Source of the DNA: Bacillota bacterium
Lineage (GTDB): Bacteria; Bacillota; Sulfobacillia; JAUYEG01
Assembly: GCA_030691505.1 (NCBI GenBank)
Contig: JAUYEG010000027.1
Coordinates: 1-38,178 of the forward strand
Direction of reading: 5' to 3'
Length of the DNA: 38,178 nucleotides
The notes under the pieces were generated by a model that made no database searches, had not been told where the DNA came from, and saw only the letters and a program-made list of their open reading frames with translations. Within the stretch, counting starts at the first letter, position 1, and every line of letters begins with the position of its first letter. The position numbers and the translations under genes are program-made. Below, piece after piece: positions 7,061 to 15,821 of this stretch.

Positions 7061-8945
7061 CGCGTGGACGCCGCCCGATATGCCGCGCGACCTCAGGAAG
7101 ATGAGCCGGGCGGAGCTTGCCGGCCTGGCGGCGCGCATCCGCGAACGCCTTGTTGCCGTCGTCGCGGCCAACGGCGGACACCTCGCGGCCAATCTCGGAG
7201 TCGTCGAGCTTACGATCGCCCTCCACCGGGCGTTTGATAGCCCGGACGATAAGATCGTCTGGGATGTCGGGCATCAGGCCTACGTTCACAAGCTGCTCAC
7301 CGGCCGTTGGGAGGCTTTCGCCACCCTGCGGCGCCTGGGCGGCCTGGCTGGCTTCCCCCGGCGTTCGGAGAGCGTGCACGATGTGTTTGAGACCGGGCAC
7401 GCCTCGACCTCGGTATCGGCGGCGCTTGGCCTCGCCAAGGCTCGCGACCTGTCCGGGCAGCGACAGCATGTGGTGGCGGTGATCGGCGACGGTGCGATGA
7501 CGGGCGGGATGGCCCTGGAGGCGATCAACCACGCGGGACAGGCCCGGACCGCCCTGGTCATCGTCCTCAACGACAACTCGATGTCCATCGCCCGCAGCGT
7601 CGGAGGACTGGCCTCCTATCTGGCCCGTGTCCGCACGCATCCGCTCTACTCCCGGACAAAAGAGGACCTCAAGGAAGTGCTCAACCGGATCCCCGGCGGA
7701 CCGGGCCTGGCGACCGCCCTCGGGCGCTTCAGAACCAGCCTCAAGTACCTGCTGATCCCCGGTGTGTTCTTCGAGGAACTGGGCTTGACGTATCTGGGCC
7801 CGGTCGACGGCCACAACCTCGACCAGTTGCAGCAGGCCTTCGCGCAGGCCAAGTCGATCGCCGGGCCTGTGCTCGTTCATTGCCTTACACGCAAGGGCAG
7901 GGGGTACCGGCCGGCGGAGTACGCCCCCAATGTCTATCACGGCATCGGTCCCTTTGATCCGGACACCGGACTTACACCAGCCCCGAAATCGACCGAACCG
8001 CCGTCGTACAGCGATGTGTTTGGCCGGCACCTTACGTCCCTGGCTTCGGGGGACCGCCGCATATGCGCGATCACCGCTGCAATGCCGGAAGGGACCGGGC
8101 TCACGCCATTCGTGTCCGCGTATCCCGGACGGGTGTTTGACGTCGGGATCGCCGAACAGCATGCCGTGACGCTCGCCGCGGGTCTGGCTGCGGGAGGCCA
8201 GCGTCCCGTTGCCGCGATCTACTCCACATTCCTGCAGCGCGCCTACGATCAGGTGCTGCACGACGTCTGCCTTCAGGGGCTCCCGGTTGTTCTGGCCCTC
8301 GACCGGGCCGGCATCGTGGGCGAGGACGGGCCGACGCACCACGGCCTGTACGATCTGGCCTATCTGCGGCCCATGCCGGGCATGGTGATTGCCGTGCCGC
8401 GCGACGGGCCCACCCTGGAGGCCTTGCTCGGGCTCGGCCTGCAGCACAGCGGCCCCTATGCGATGCGATACCCGCGCGGCCGGGTGCCCGCCGAGCCCTT
8501 GCCGCTGTGCCGTGAGGCGGTGGCGCTCGGCCGCGGCCAATTGCTGCGCGACGGGGAGGCTGCGGCCATATGCGCCGTGGGCCCGCTTGTCTACGAGGCA
8601 ATGGCGGCGGCACAGACGCTGGCGGGGGAAGGAATTGAGGTTTCGGTGGTTGACGCCCGTTTCGTCAAGCCGCTCGACGCCGCGCTGCTGGTTGAGCAAG
8701 CCCGGCGCACGGGCCACGTGCTGACGCTCGAGGAGGGCGTCGCGGCCGGCGGGTTCGGGTCTGCGGTGCTTGAGCTGCTCTCGAGCCGTCCGGACCTGGG
8801 TGCCGTCAAGACGAGGATTCTTGGCCTCCCCGACGCTCCCGTCACCCACGGGCCCGCTTCCCGGTTGCGGCAGATGCACGGCCTAGACGCGGCAGGGATC
8901 GCAGCCGCGGTTCGGGAGCTGGTGGCCGGCAGTGCCCGGGGGTAG
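7038..8945 (+). CDS. dxs: 1-deoxy-D-xylulose-5-phosphate synthase
   Basis: A 635-residue thiamin-diphosphate enzyme that joins pyruvate and glyceraldehyde-3-phosphate, the first step of the MEP isoprenoid pathway; its products feed the IspA encoded upstream. Motifs are GGHLAANLGVVELTIALH, DVGHQAYVHKLLTGR, the ThDP motif GDGAMTGGMALEAIN with LNDNSMSIA, VHCLTRKGRGY, and the transketolase part DVGIAEQHAVTLAAGLA with the catalytic Glu, DRAGIVGEDGPTHHG and PRDG. GTG 7038 is chosen because AAGGGGGG lies at 7021-7028 and the protein then begins ~15 residues before the conserved DLRKMSR. Further in-frame starts to 6975 would only add unconserved residues inside oapA. tlyA starts inside its 3' end. 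Confidence 0.96.
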   Translation: MAGDQQADAWTPPDMPRDLRKMSRAELAGLAARIRERLVAVVAANGGHLAANLGVVELTIALHRAFDSPDDKIVWDVGHQAYVHKLLTGRWEAFATLRRLGGLAGFPRRSESVHDVFETGHASTSVSAALGLAKARDLSGQRQHVVAVIGDGAMTGGMALEAINHAGQARTALVIVLNDNSMSIARSVGGLASYLARVRTHPLYSRTKEDLKEVLNRIPGGPGLATALGRFRTSLKYLLIPGVFFEELGLTYLGPVDGHNLDQLQQAFAQAKSIAGPVLVHCLTRKGRGYRPAEYAPNVYHGIGPFDPDTGLTPAPKSTEPPSYSDVFGRHLTSLASGDRRICAITAAMPEGTGLTPFVSAYPGRVFDVGIAEQHAVTLAAGLAAGGQRPVAAIYSTFLQRAYDQVLHDVCLQGLPVVLALDRAGIVGEDGPTHHGLYDLAYLRPMPGMVIAVPRDGPTLEALLGLGLQHSGPYAMRYPRGRVPAEPLPLCREAVALGRGQLLRDGEAAAICAVGPLVYEAMAAAQTLAGEGIEVSVVDARFVKPLDAALLVEQARRTGHVLTLEEGVAAGGFGSAVLELLSSRPDLGAVKTRILGLPDAPVTHGPASRLRQMHGLDAAGIAAAVRELVAGSARG

Positions 8946-9840
8946 CTCCAGCCGCCGGCGCCTCGATCTGCACCTTGTCGCGGCGGGCTTGTTCGAGCAC
9001 CGCGAGCAGGCCAGGGCCGCGATTGAGGCCGGCTGGGTCAAGCTTGACGGAGAGGTGGAGCTGCGGCCGGGGGCGTCCGTGAGACTGGGCGCCGGGGTGC
9101 TCGTCACCGGGGGGCCGCGGTTTGTCAGCCGCGGCGGGGACAAGCTGGACGGTGCGCTTAGCGAATTCGCCCTGGACGTGACCGGGCTAGTAGCCCTCGA
9201 CGCCGGCGCCTCAACCGGCGGCTTTGTCGACTGCCTGCTGCAGCGGGGTGCCGCGCACGTGATCGCGGTCGACGTCGGCTACGGGCAGCTGGCCTGGAAG
9301 CTGCGCCAGGATGTGCGCGTGACAGTCATCGAACGACAGAACATCCGCTATCTGACCCGCGAAATGCTCGGGCCCAAGTTGCCGCCCGGCGTGGGCTGGC
9401 CGGCGCTGGTTACCCTCGATCTTTCCTTCATCGGCCTGGAGAAGGTCTTCCCGGCGGTCCGTTCGCTGATCGAGCCGGGCGGCATGGTGCTTGCTCTGGT
9501 CAAGCCGCAATTTCAGGTCGGGCGGGGGCTTGTCGGCAAGGGCGGTGTCGTCAGGCGCCCCGAGCTCCATCGCCAGGCGATCCTCAGCGCCGGCGAGGCC
9601 GCCCTGCTTCTTGGTTTCGGCGTCTTGGGGGCCACCTACTCCAAGCTCAAGGGCCCGCGCGGCAACGTGGAGTACTTCCTCCTCCTCCGTGCGGGCGGGG
9701 CAGGATTGGCCGGGGACAGCAGCGAAAAAACCCAACTGGAAAAGACAGGGGCGGCGCGGAGCAATGCGCAGGACCTGCACAAGCTGGCGCAGGCGGCAGT
9801 GGACGCCGCCGGGGCGGCGTTAGGGGTACGGGAGCCATGA
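8932..9840 (+). CDS. tlyA: TlyA-family rRNA 2'-O-methyltransferase
   Basis: A 302-residue protein of the TlyA/YqxC family, which in characterised cases 2'-O-methylates cytidines of 16S and 23S rRNA; the old name is hemolysin. An S4 RNA-binding domain (about 5-65: RLDLHLVAAGLFEHREQAR) is followed by PRFVSRGGDKL and an FtsJ-like SAM methyltransferase domain with ALDAGASTGGFVDCLLQRGA and VDVGYGQLAWKLRQD. A second set of motifs is LDLSFIGLEKVFPA, LVKPQFQVGR and GPRGNVEYF. About 45 residues after this are extra, hydrophilic and variable. GTG 8932 overlaps the dxs stop by 14 nt, and the stop overlaps nadK by 4 nt. Confidence 0.93.
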   Translation: MPGGSSSRRRLDLHLVAAGLFEHREQARAAIEAGWVKLDGEVELRPGASVRLGAGVLVTGGPRFVSRGGDKLDGALSEFALDVTGLVALDAGASTGGFVDCLLQRGAAHVIAVDVGYGQLAWKLRQDVRVTVIERQNIRYLTREMLGPKLPPGVGWPALVTLDLSFIGLEKVFPAVRSLIEPGGMVLALVKPQFQVGRGLVGKGGVVRRPELHRQAILSAGEAALLLGFGVLGATYSKLKGPRGNVEYFLLLRAGGAGLAGDSSEKTQLEKTGAARSNAQDLHKLAQAAVDAAGAALGVREP

Positions 9841-10727
9841 GCGGATCCGGTTTTGACCGGGTGGGCATCATCACTAACCCTGACAAGGACCCGCAGTATA
9901 AGACCACCGACGAGCTCAGGGGCTGGCTGACTGCCCGCGGATGTCATGTCAGGGCCAGCCGCAGCGAGCCAAAGCGTCTCGGCGAGGAGCACGACCAGAC
10001 GAGCCCTGACCGCGAGCTTGCACAGTGGGCGCAACTCGTCATGGTTTTGGGCGGCGACGGTACGCTGATCGGCACTGCGCGCCGTACGGCGGCGACGGGC
10101 TGCCCGCTTCTGGGCATCAACCTGGGGCACCTGGGTTTCCTGACCGAGATAGAGCTCTCCGAGCTCTACCCTGCGTTGGATGAGGTGCTGGCCGGGCGCT
10201 ATTTCATTGACGAGCGGCTGATGATCGAGGTGCATGTCGTGCGGGACGGGTGCGTTCGGCACGATCTCCTGGCGCTCAACGAGGCTGTGGTCGGCAAGGG
10301 ACCCTTCGCACGGCTGATCGAGGTCAAGGCGCACGTCGACGGCCTGGAGGTGGCCAGCTATCCGTCCGATGGGCTGATCATCTCAACGCCCACCGGGTCG
10401 ACGGCCTATTCGCTCTCCGCCGGCGGGCCCGTGGTTCACCCCAACCTGGATGTGCTGCTGCTGACGCCCATATGCCCGCACACGCTCTACGCGAGGGCGA
10501 TTTCGGTCAGCGCGGACTCCGAAGTGCGGGTGGAGGTCGTACCGCCGTACCGCGAGGCGGTCCTTACTGTCGACGGCCAGCAGGGGGCGGATGTGCAGCC
10601 CGGCGACCGGGTGACGGTCAGGCGCGCTCCCGTGACGGCCAGGCTTGTGCGCCGTGTGGGCTGGAATTTCTACGACGTGTTGCGCCGCAAGTTTCAGGAG
10701 TCGGGCATGCGGGGTGAGGGTGGATGA
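9837..10727 (+). CDS. nadK: NAD kinase
   Basis: A 296-residue cytosolic enzyme that phosphorylates NAD to NADP using ATP or polyphosphate. The GGDGT motif (72-76, D74 catalytic) lies in VMVLGGDGTLIGTAR. NLGHLGFLTE, ALNEAVVGKG, the SDGLIISTPTGSTAYSLSAGGP signature split by position and ISVSADSEVRV are all present. ATG 9837 is inside the tlyA stop, and the TGA overlaps the argR ATG. The tlyA-nadK-argR-recN order is typical of Clostridia; in Bacillus subtilis nadK lies elsewhere. Confidence 0.96.
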   Translation: MSGSGFDRVGIITNPDKDPQYKTTDELRGWLTARGCHVRASRSEPKRLGEEHDQTSPDRELAQWAQLVMVLGGDGTLIGTARRTAATGCPLLGINLGHLGFLTEIELSELYPALDEVLAGRYFIDERLMIEVHVVRDGCVRHDLLALNEAVVGKGPFARLIEVKAHVDGLEVASYPSDGLIISTPTGSTAYSLSAGGPVVHPNLDVLLLTPICPHTLYARAISVSADSEVRVEVVPPYREAVLTVDGQQGADVQPGDRVTVRRAPVTARLVRRVGWNFYDVLRRKFQESGMRGEGG

Positions 10728-11176
10728 AGTCACGCAGGCAACTCAAGATACACGAGCTGATCCGCGACCGTGCGGTCAAAACACAGGACGAGCTGGCCCA
10801 GCTTCTTCGTCAGGAAGGGATCGAGGTTACCCAGGCGACGGTGTCCCGCGACATCAAGGAGCTTAAGCTGGTCAAGGTGCCTTCCGGCGACGGCGGCTAC
10901 AGGTACTCGCTGCCGGCCGAGTCGGGCGGCGGCGACCAGGTTGAGAAACTGCGGCGTTACATGATAGATGCTGTGGTGAGCATCGATTACGCAAAAAACC
11001 TGGTGCTCATCAAGTGCCTCCCGGGAACGGCCAACGCCGTTGCCGTGATCATGGACAAGATCCGCTGGAGCGAGGTCGTCGGCACGGTGGCCGGTGACGA
11101 CACAATCCTGGTCATCCTCCGCGAGGAGCAAGCTGTCGAGCTCTTTGTGGCCAAGCTCCGCAGTCTGATGCGCTAG
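10724..11176 (+). CDS. argR: Arginine repressor ArgR/AhrC
   Basis: A 150-residue hexameric regulator that binds ARG boxes when loaded with L-arginine, repressing arginine biosynthesis and activating catabolism. The N-terminal winged helix (1-65) shows KIHELIRDRAVKTQDELAQ and VTQATVSRDIKELKLVKV. The C-terminal oligomerisation/arginine domain (85-150) shows GTANAVAVIMD and the arginine-binding GDDTILVI. It overlaps nadK by 4 nt. No arginine genes are in the window. Its place before recN and after the isoprenoid/rRNA genes is conserved in Firmicutes and is not a functional link by itself. Confidence 0.96.
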   Translation: MKSRRQLKIHELIRDRAVKTQDELAQLLRQEGIEVTQATVSRDIKELKLVKVPSGDGGYRYSLPAESGGGDQVEKLRRYMIDAVVSIDYAKNLVLIKCLPGTANAVAVIMDKIRWSEVVGTVAGDDTILVILREEQAVELFVAKLRSLMR

Positions 11177-11229
11177 CGGGGGCGGCCAGCCCCGGCCTCA
11201 TTGCCCGCGATTCGGTTGGAGGATACGCC

Positions 11230-13056
11230 ATGCTGTTGGCCTTGCAGGTGCGCAACTTTGCCCTGATCGATCAACTTGAGCTCGCCTTTGGACCCGGACT
11301 CAACGTGATCACCGGTGAAACCGGCGCGGGCAAATCCATGTTGATCGACGCAATGGAACTCGTCATCGGCGGGCGCGCGCACACCGACCAGGTTCGCACG
11401 GGCACTGAGCAGGCCAGTGTAGATGCGGTCTTCGATCTGAGCGGTCTGCCGGACGCCGTCGCCGCCCTGGCGGGCAACGGCATCGAGGCTCCCGGTGGAC
11501 AGGTTGTGCTCAGCCGCGAGGTCAATTTGAGCGGACGCAACCTGTGCCGGATCTGCGGCCGGCTCGCAACTTCGTCCGTTGTCCGGGACATGGCGGCGCA
11601 GGTTGTCGACATCCACGGCCAGCACGAGCACCAATCCCTCACCCAGCCCGCGCGGCATCGCGAAGTGCTGGACGCCTACAGCGGCGACGCTGTGCTGTCG
11701 CTGGCCGATGCCGTCGCCGTCCGGTACCGGCGCCTGCGCGAGCTGGAGCGCGAGCTCACGGCCCTGGCAGGCGACGTCCGTGACCGTGCCCAGCGGGAAG
11801 ACCTCTTGCGGTTCCAGTTGAAAGAGATCGAGGCCGCCCGTCTGATGGCCGGTGAGGACGAGGAACTGCGCCGCGAGCGGCACATCCTCGTCAACGCAGA
11901 GCGGCTCGCAGCTTGCGCCGATACTGCATATGCCCTGCTCTATGAGGCCGGCGGGCCGTCGGGGCGAGGCAATGCGGGGGCGAGCGGCAAGCGTTCGGGA
12001 GCCGGCGGCGGAGCGGGCGGGGCACTGGCAGGGGCCGGCGCGGGGGCTTCGGCTCGCGATCTGCTAGGCCGCGCTCTTGGCGAGCTCGAGACGGCAGCCG
12101 CGCTTGACCGCCGACTCGAGCCGGCCGTCGAGTCCTCGCGTTCGCTTGTATACGCTCTTGACGATCTCGGGGTCGAGGTGCGCCGCTACCGCGAGGGGAT
12201 CGAGGCCGACCCGCAGCGGCTGGAGGCGATCCAGAGCCGCCTTGAGCTGATTGCTCTGCTGCGCCGCAAGTACGCGGACACCGTGGATGGTGTCATCGCC
12301 CATGCGCAGGCGCTGCGCGAGCAGCTGGCGCGCCTGGAGGCGGGCGAGCAGACCGCTCTGCGGCTCGAGGCCCAAGTCGGTTCGGTCCGAGAGCAACTCG
12401 CCGGACTGTGCTACAGCCTCACCGAGGCGAGGCGCGCCGCGGCGGGACGGCTCGCCGCAGAGGTATCGCAGGAGCTCGAGGCCCTCGGCATGCCCGCCGT
12501 GCTGTTCCAGGTGCGGATCGAGCACCGCCCCGACCCTGCCGGACTGGAGATCTCGGGCGAAACCGTCGCTTTCGGCGAGCACGGCGCCGACGAAGTAGAG
12601 ATGCTGCTGTCCCCCAATCCCGGCGAGCCACCGCGGCGTCTGGCGCGCGCCGCCTCCGGCGGCGAGCTATCGCGCATCATGCTTGCCCTCAAGACGGTCC
12701 TGGCCCGGGCGGACCGGATTCCTGTGCTCATTTTCGACGAAATCGACCAGGGGATTGGGGGACTGACCGCGGGGGCTGTCGGCCAGCGCCTCGCAAAACT
12801 CGGAGGCAGCCATCAGGTCCTCTGCGTCACGCATTTACCGCAGATCGCAGCTTACGCCGATCATCACTTCGTTGTCACCAAAGAGTCCGATTCCGGCAAG
12901 ACGCGAACCCGGATATCCGCCGTGGGCGGCCCCGCGCGACTGATGGAACTTGCACGCATGCTCGGCGCCGGATCCGATTCACAGGTCGCGATCGAGCACG
13001 CGCGCGAGTTGCTCGGACGCTGCGAATCAGAACGACGCTCGATAAGGGCAAGTTAG
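11230..13056 (+). CDS. recN: DNA repair ATPase RecN
   Basis: A 608-residue SMC-like protein that gathers at DNA double-strand breaks. The N-terminal Walker A GETGAGKS is at 29-36, with QVVDIHGQHEHQSL after it. Coiled-coil arms full of Arg/Glu/Leu follow, then the ABC signature in ARAASGGELSRIMLALK, Walker B LIFDEIDQGIGG and the switch His region VTHLPQIAAYADHHF. At about residues 239-276 there is a Gly/Ala/Ser-rich insert (GRGNAGASGKRSGAGGGAGG and more) inside the first coiled coil, unusual for the family. ATG 11230 has TTGGAGGAT seven bases upstream. The 53-base gap from argR holds nothing visible. Confidence 0.95.
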   Translation: MLLALQVRNFALIDQLELAFGPGLNVITGETGAGKSMLIDAMELVIGGRAHTDQVRTGTEQASVDAVFDLSGLPDAVAALAGNGIEAPGGQVVLSREVNLSGRNLCRICGRLATSSVVRDMAAQVVDIHGQHEHQSLTQPARHREVLDAYSGDAVLSLADAVAVRYRRLRELERELTALAGDVRDRAQREDLLRFQLKEIEAARLMAGEDEELRRERHILVNAERLAACADTAYALLYEAGGPSGRGNAGASGKRSGAGGGAGGALAGAGAGASARDLLGRALGELETAAALDRRLEPAVESSRSLVYALDDLGVEVRRYREGIEADPQRLEAIQSRLELIALLRRKYADTVDGVIAHAQALREQLARLEAGEQTALRLEAQVGSVREQLAGLCYSLTEARRAAAGRLAAEVSQELEALGMPAVLFQVRIEHRPDPAGLEISGETVAFGEHGADEVEMLLSPNPGEPPRRLARAASGGELSRIMLALKTVLARADRIPVLIFDEIDQGIGGLTAGAVGQRLAKLGGSHQVLCVTHLPQIAAYADHHFVVTKESDSGKTRTRISAVGGPARLMELARMLGAGSDSQVAIEHARELLGRCESERRSIRAS

Positions 13057-13131
13057 ATTTTGCCGCAAGTTACCTCGGGCACAAAGACTTCCACGCAATC
13101 TGCGTCCCGCGCCGGGCTAAGCTAGAAGCAC

Positions 13132-13157
13132 GAAAACAGCGTTTAGCTGCTGTTTTC
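13132..13157 (+). terminator. Perfect hairpin after recN
   Basis: GAAAACAGC (13132-13140) and GCTGTTTTC (13149-13157) form a perfect 9-bp inverted repeat with an 8-base loop, 75 bases after recN. The right arm contains TTTT, but there is no separate T tract after it. It could be a bidirectional terminator or an RNA-stabilising stem between recN and spoIVB. Confidence 0.45.
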
Positions 13158-13232
13158 AACCTGAAGGGCATTTAGATCCTCTCCCCTGCTGGCTGCCTGC
13201 AAGCAAATCCAGTCAGGGAGTGTGAACCTTCA

Positions 13233-14597
13233 ATGCCCAGAAGGAAACTGGTGGGACTGTTGGTCCTCACCCTTGTGCTTGCGGTGTTTGCGTCGCCGCG
13301 GTTCCGGGCGCTGTCCACCTTCCCGACCCAAGTCCGCGTGCAGGTCGGAAACCAGCACGAACTAAGGCTCGACGTACCGCTCGACCTTTGGGCGCGATGC
13401 GATCAGGAAGGTGTGCTCGGTCTCAACGGCACCGCCCTGGGCAACGGGACGCACAGGGTGAGCCTGGCTTCACCGCTCGTGTTTGAGCCTATCGGGCCCG
13501 GGCAGGCCAGGATCGAGTTCCGGCTGTTTAACCTGATTCCGTTCAAGCGGGTCGTCGTGGAAGTGGTGCCGGAGATCAGCCTGGTGCCCGGCGGCCACTC
13601 GATCGGGATCCTGCTTCAGCCCGACGGAGTGCTCGTGGTTGGTCTGGCGACGGTCACGGACAGCATGGGCGTGGCGCACAACCCAGCCCGCAAAGCCGGG
13701 GTTGAGGCCGGGGACCTGATACTCAGGATCGCCGGCGAGGCGGTCACCACAGACGACCAAATCGCGGTCCTCGTCGAACGCGAGGGACAGGCCGGACGGC
13801 CTGTCGCGCTGGACATCCGCCGGCAGGGAGTCGAACGGCAGTTGGCGGTCAACCCCGTCCTCTGCCGGGAGACGGGGCGATACCGGCTTGGACTGCTGGT
13901 CCGGGACCTGACTGCCGGCGTCGGGACGCTGAGTTTCTACGAGCCGGAGAGTCTGGTGTACGGAGCGCTGGGGCACGTCATCTCCGATGCCGTTTCGGGG
14001 CAGCCGGTTGATGTGCACTCGGGCAGGATCGTCCAGGCCTATGTGGCCCAGATTCAGCCCGGAAGGCGCGGGGAGCCGGGGGAGAAACTCGGCTCGTTTG
14101 TCGAAGGCCGCAATGTGTTGGGTAACATCCAGCGCAACAGCACGTTCGGCATATACGGGCAACTCAGCCAGTTGCCGCCCGGCGGGCTCTACACCAAGCC
14201 GCTGGCGCTCGCGCTGGCCAGGGACGTTCGCGTCGGGCCCGCGGAGATCATCACGGTGCTCGACGGTGACAAGCTGGAACGCTTCTCAGTTGAAATACGG
14301 CGGGTCTACAACCAGAGCCGTCCAGCGCCCAAGGGCATGGTCATCCAGGTGACCGATCCCAGGCTGCTGGGGAGGACCGGTGGCATCGTTCAGGGGATGT
14401 CCGGGAGCCCGATCATCCAGGGCGGCAGGATTGTCGGAGCGGTAACGCACGTGTTCGTCAACGATCCGACCAAAGGGTACGGCATGTTCGCCGAGTGGAT
14501 GGTCATGGAGGCCGGCCTCGTGCCGGGCCAGGTGCCTGCAGCCGTCAACACAGGCGCCGCCCCGCAACCGCGGGCGGCAGTGGCTCCCGGCAACTAG
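13233..14597 (+). CDS. spoIVB: SpoIVB serine protease (sigma-K checkpoint)
   Basis: A 454-residue sporulation protease made in the forespore and secreted across its inner membrane. In Bacillus it cleaves SpoIVFA to trigger pro-sigma-K processing. The N-terminal membrane anchor/signal is at about 7-24 (LVGLLVLTLVLAVFAS). A PDZ domain follows at about 130-205 (SMGVAHNPARKAGVEAGDLILRI). The S55 peptidase domain carries the triad: H248 in GALGHVISD, D375 in TDPRLL and S390 in GIVQGMSGSPI, spaced as in the Bacillus enzyme. GAVTHVFVNDPTKGYG ends the conserved core; about 30 further residues are Ala/Pro-rich. It stands just before spo0A, as in Bacillus. Terminator-like sequence follows at 14627. Confidence 0.96.
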   Translation: MPRRKLVGLLVLTLVLAVFASPRFRALSTFPTQVRVQVGNQHELRLDVPLDLWARCDQEGVLGLNGTALGNGTHRVSLASPLVFEPIGPGQARIEFRLFNLIPFKRVVVEVVPEISLVPGGHSIGILLQPDGVLVVGLATVTDSMGVAHNPARKAGVEAGDLILRIAGEAVTTDDQIAVLVEREGQAGRPVALDIRRQGVERQLAVNPVLCRETGRYRLGLLVRDLTAGVGTLSFYEPESLVYGALGHVISDAVSGQPVDVHSGRIVQAYVAQIQPGRRGEPGEKLGSFVEGRNVLGNIQRNSTFGIYGQLSQLPPGGLYTKPLALALARDVRVGPAEIITVLDGDKLERFSVEIRRVYNQSRPAPKGMVIQVTDPRLLGRTGGIVQGMSGSPIIQGGRIVGAVTHVFVNDPTKGYGMFAEWMVMEAGLVPGQVPAAVNTGAAPQPRAAVAPGN

Positions 14598-14626
14598 CCT
14601 CCAGCTGACGAACTGCGCAAACCGTC

Positions 14627-14660
14627 AAGGAGCAGGCTCCCCGCCTGTTCCTTTTTCTTT
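14627..14660 (+). terminator. Intrinsic terminator after spoIVB
   Basis: AAGGAGCAGG (14627-14636) pairs with CCTGTTCCTT (14644-14653), including one G-T pair, and runs into TTTTTCTTT (14652-14660). This is a classic rho-independent terminator 30 bases after spoIVB, separating it from spo0A. Confidence 0.8.
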
Positions 14661-14756
14661 GTTGCCGGTGCGCCGGGCGCGGCGGCCTGCAGGTGATGGA
14701 GGCCGCGAGGAATAGCGAAATTTGATTTACCATCATAGGAGGAAACTGGAATCCTA

Positions 14757-14774
14757 TGTGATAATCTTTCGACA
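14757..14774 (+). promoter_or_regulatory. spo0A promoter with overlapping 0A box
   Basis: TG, one base, GATAAT (14757-14765) forms an extended -10 element. TTTCGACA (14767-14774) is the reverse complement of TGTCGAAA, matching the Spo0A-binding core TGTCGAA in full. The box begins two bases after the -10 and would cover the transcription start, so bound Spo0A~P would be expected to repress this promoter. An additional sigma-H promoter, as in Bacillus, could not be placed with confidence. Confidence 0.55.
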
Positions 14775-14800
14775 TGCAATCCTGCCGGGAGGGGTTTTTT

Positions 14801-15577
14801 GTGAATGGTCGCATAGCTGTGGCGGTTGCCGACGACAACCGTGAGTTTTGCGAGATCCTGCGGCAGTTCCTACAGGAACAGCCCGACTTCGACGTTGTCG
14901 GTATGGCGCATAACGGCGCCGAGGTCGCCGACATGGTCGTCAGATCCAAACCGCATGTGCTCATATTAGACATCATCATGCCGCACCTCGATGGGATCGG
15001 TGTCCTCGAGAGGCTGGGTGGCCTAAACCTCAGCCCGCGGCCCAAGATCCTCATCCTCACCGCCTTCGGACACGAAAACATAACCCAGCGCACGGTGGAC
15101 CTTGGGGCGGACTATTACATCCTCAAGCCGTTTAACCTCGACGTGCTCGCCAGCCGCATACGCCAGCTTGCGTCGGCCCAGGGGCCGCAGCCGCTTCCTG
15201 ACCGGGGCGCCAAGGGACTCGAGTTTGAAGTCACCAACATCATTCATGAGGTCGGGATCCCCGCTCATATCAAGGGCTACCAGTACCTGCGCGAGGCTAT
15301 ACTGATGGTTATCGATCGGGTGGACCTCCTCGGGGCGGTCACCAAGGAGCTGTACCCGTCCATCGCCAGCAAGTACAAGACGACCGCCACCCGGGTCGAG
15401 CGGGCAATCCGCCATGCAATAGAGGTTGCCTGGAGCCGCGGCAATTACGACGCGATCACCAGGTTGTTCGGGTATACGGTAAGTGGGGAGCGTGGCAAGC
15501 CCACCAACTCCGAGTTTATCGCCATGGTCGCCGACAGGTTGCGCATGGCCGGTGAGCGGCGGACAAACGTCGTGTAG
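14801..15577 (+). CDS. spo0A: Spo0A, master regulator of sporulation
   Basis: A 258-residue response regulator. In the receiver domain (4-125) the acidic pair is D11-D12, the phospho-acceptor is D57 in [12 protein letters not shown] and K109 lies in ILKPFNLD. In the C-terminal DNA-binding domain (about 150-258) the segments are [47 protein letters not shown] and [19 protein letters not shown], strongly conserved in sporulators. GTG 14801 is chosen because GGGAGGGG lies at 14787-14794 and the residues before it are not conserved; ATG 14774 overlaps the promoter. It is transcribed alone, flanked by terminators at 14627 and 15599. Confidence 0.97.
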   Translation: MNGRIAVAVADDNREFCEILRQFLQEQPDFDVVGMAHNGAEVADMVVRSKPHVLILDIIMPHLDGIGVLERLGGLNLSPRPKILILTAFGHENITQRTVDLGADYYILKPFNLDVLASRIRQLASAQGPQPLPDRGAKGLEFEVTNIIHEVGIPAHIKGYQYLREAILMVIDRVDLLGAVTKELYPSIASKYKTTATRVERAIRHAIEVAWSRGNYDAITRLFGYTVSGERGKPTNSEFIAMVADRLRMAGERRTNVV

Positions 15578-15598
15578 ACCCCGGCTCCGACAATAGAC

Positions 15599-15631
15599 AG
15601 ACGGTTCCGGCTTCGGCCGGAACCGTCTTTT
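15599..15631 (+). terminator. Intrinsic terminator after spo0A
   Basis: AGACGGTTCCGGC (15599-15611) pairs perfectly with GCCGGAACCGTCT (15616-15628) around a TTCG tetraloop and ends in TTTT. It is the strongest terminator in the window and isolates spo0A from the amino-acid oxidation operon. Confidence 0.92.
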
Positions 15632-15821
15632 GTGCTGCTAGAAAGAGTTGTCTGTTTATTCAGGCTTTACGCGCCGTTATTGCCTAGGTGCGCGAAAAGT
15701 GCCACAATAGCTCTGGCCCCTGAGAGGTATCCGGTTTATCACCGCCGGGCACGCAAGTCAGCCGGCCTCCATGGGCTGACCTTGGGAAACGGGGCTCGCT
15801 TCCGGAAGGAGGAACGGCCTC

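Noticed and set aside
6906-8879. 657-codon open frame on the minus strand across dxs
   Set aside because: It is the mirror of a strongly conserved Dxs reading frame in GC-rich DNA; the peptide has no recognisable domain.
12408-13175. 255-codon plus-strand frame ending after recN
   Set aside because: Out-of-frame shadow of recN with an Arg-rich peptide; the last 45 codons lie beyond recN but match nothing.
15679-15707. TTGCCT-17-CACAAT as a promoter for the leucine dehydrogenase genes
   Set aside because: Spacing is right but each box matches only 4 of 6, and such matches occur by chance; mentioned in the gene entry but not listed as a feature.
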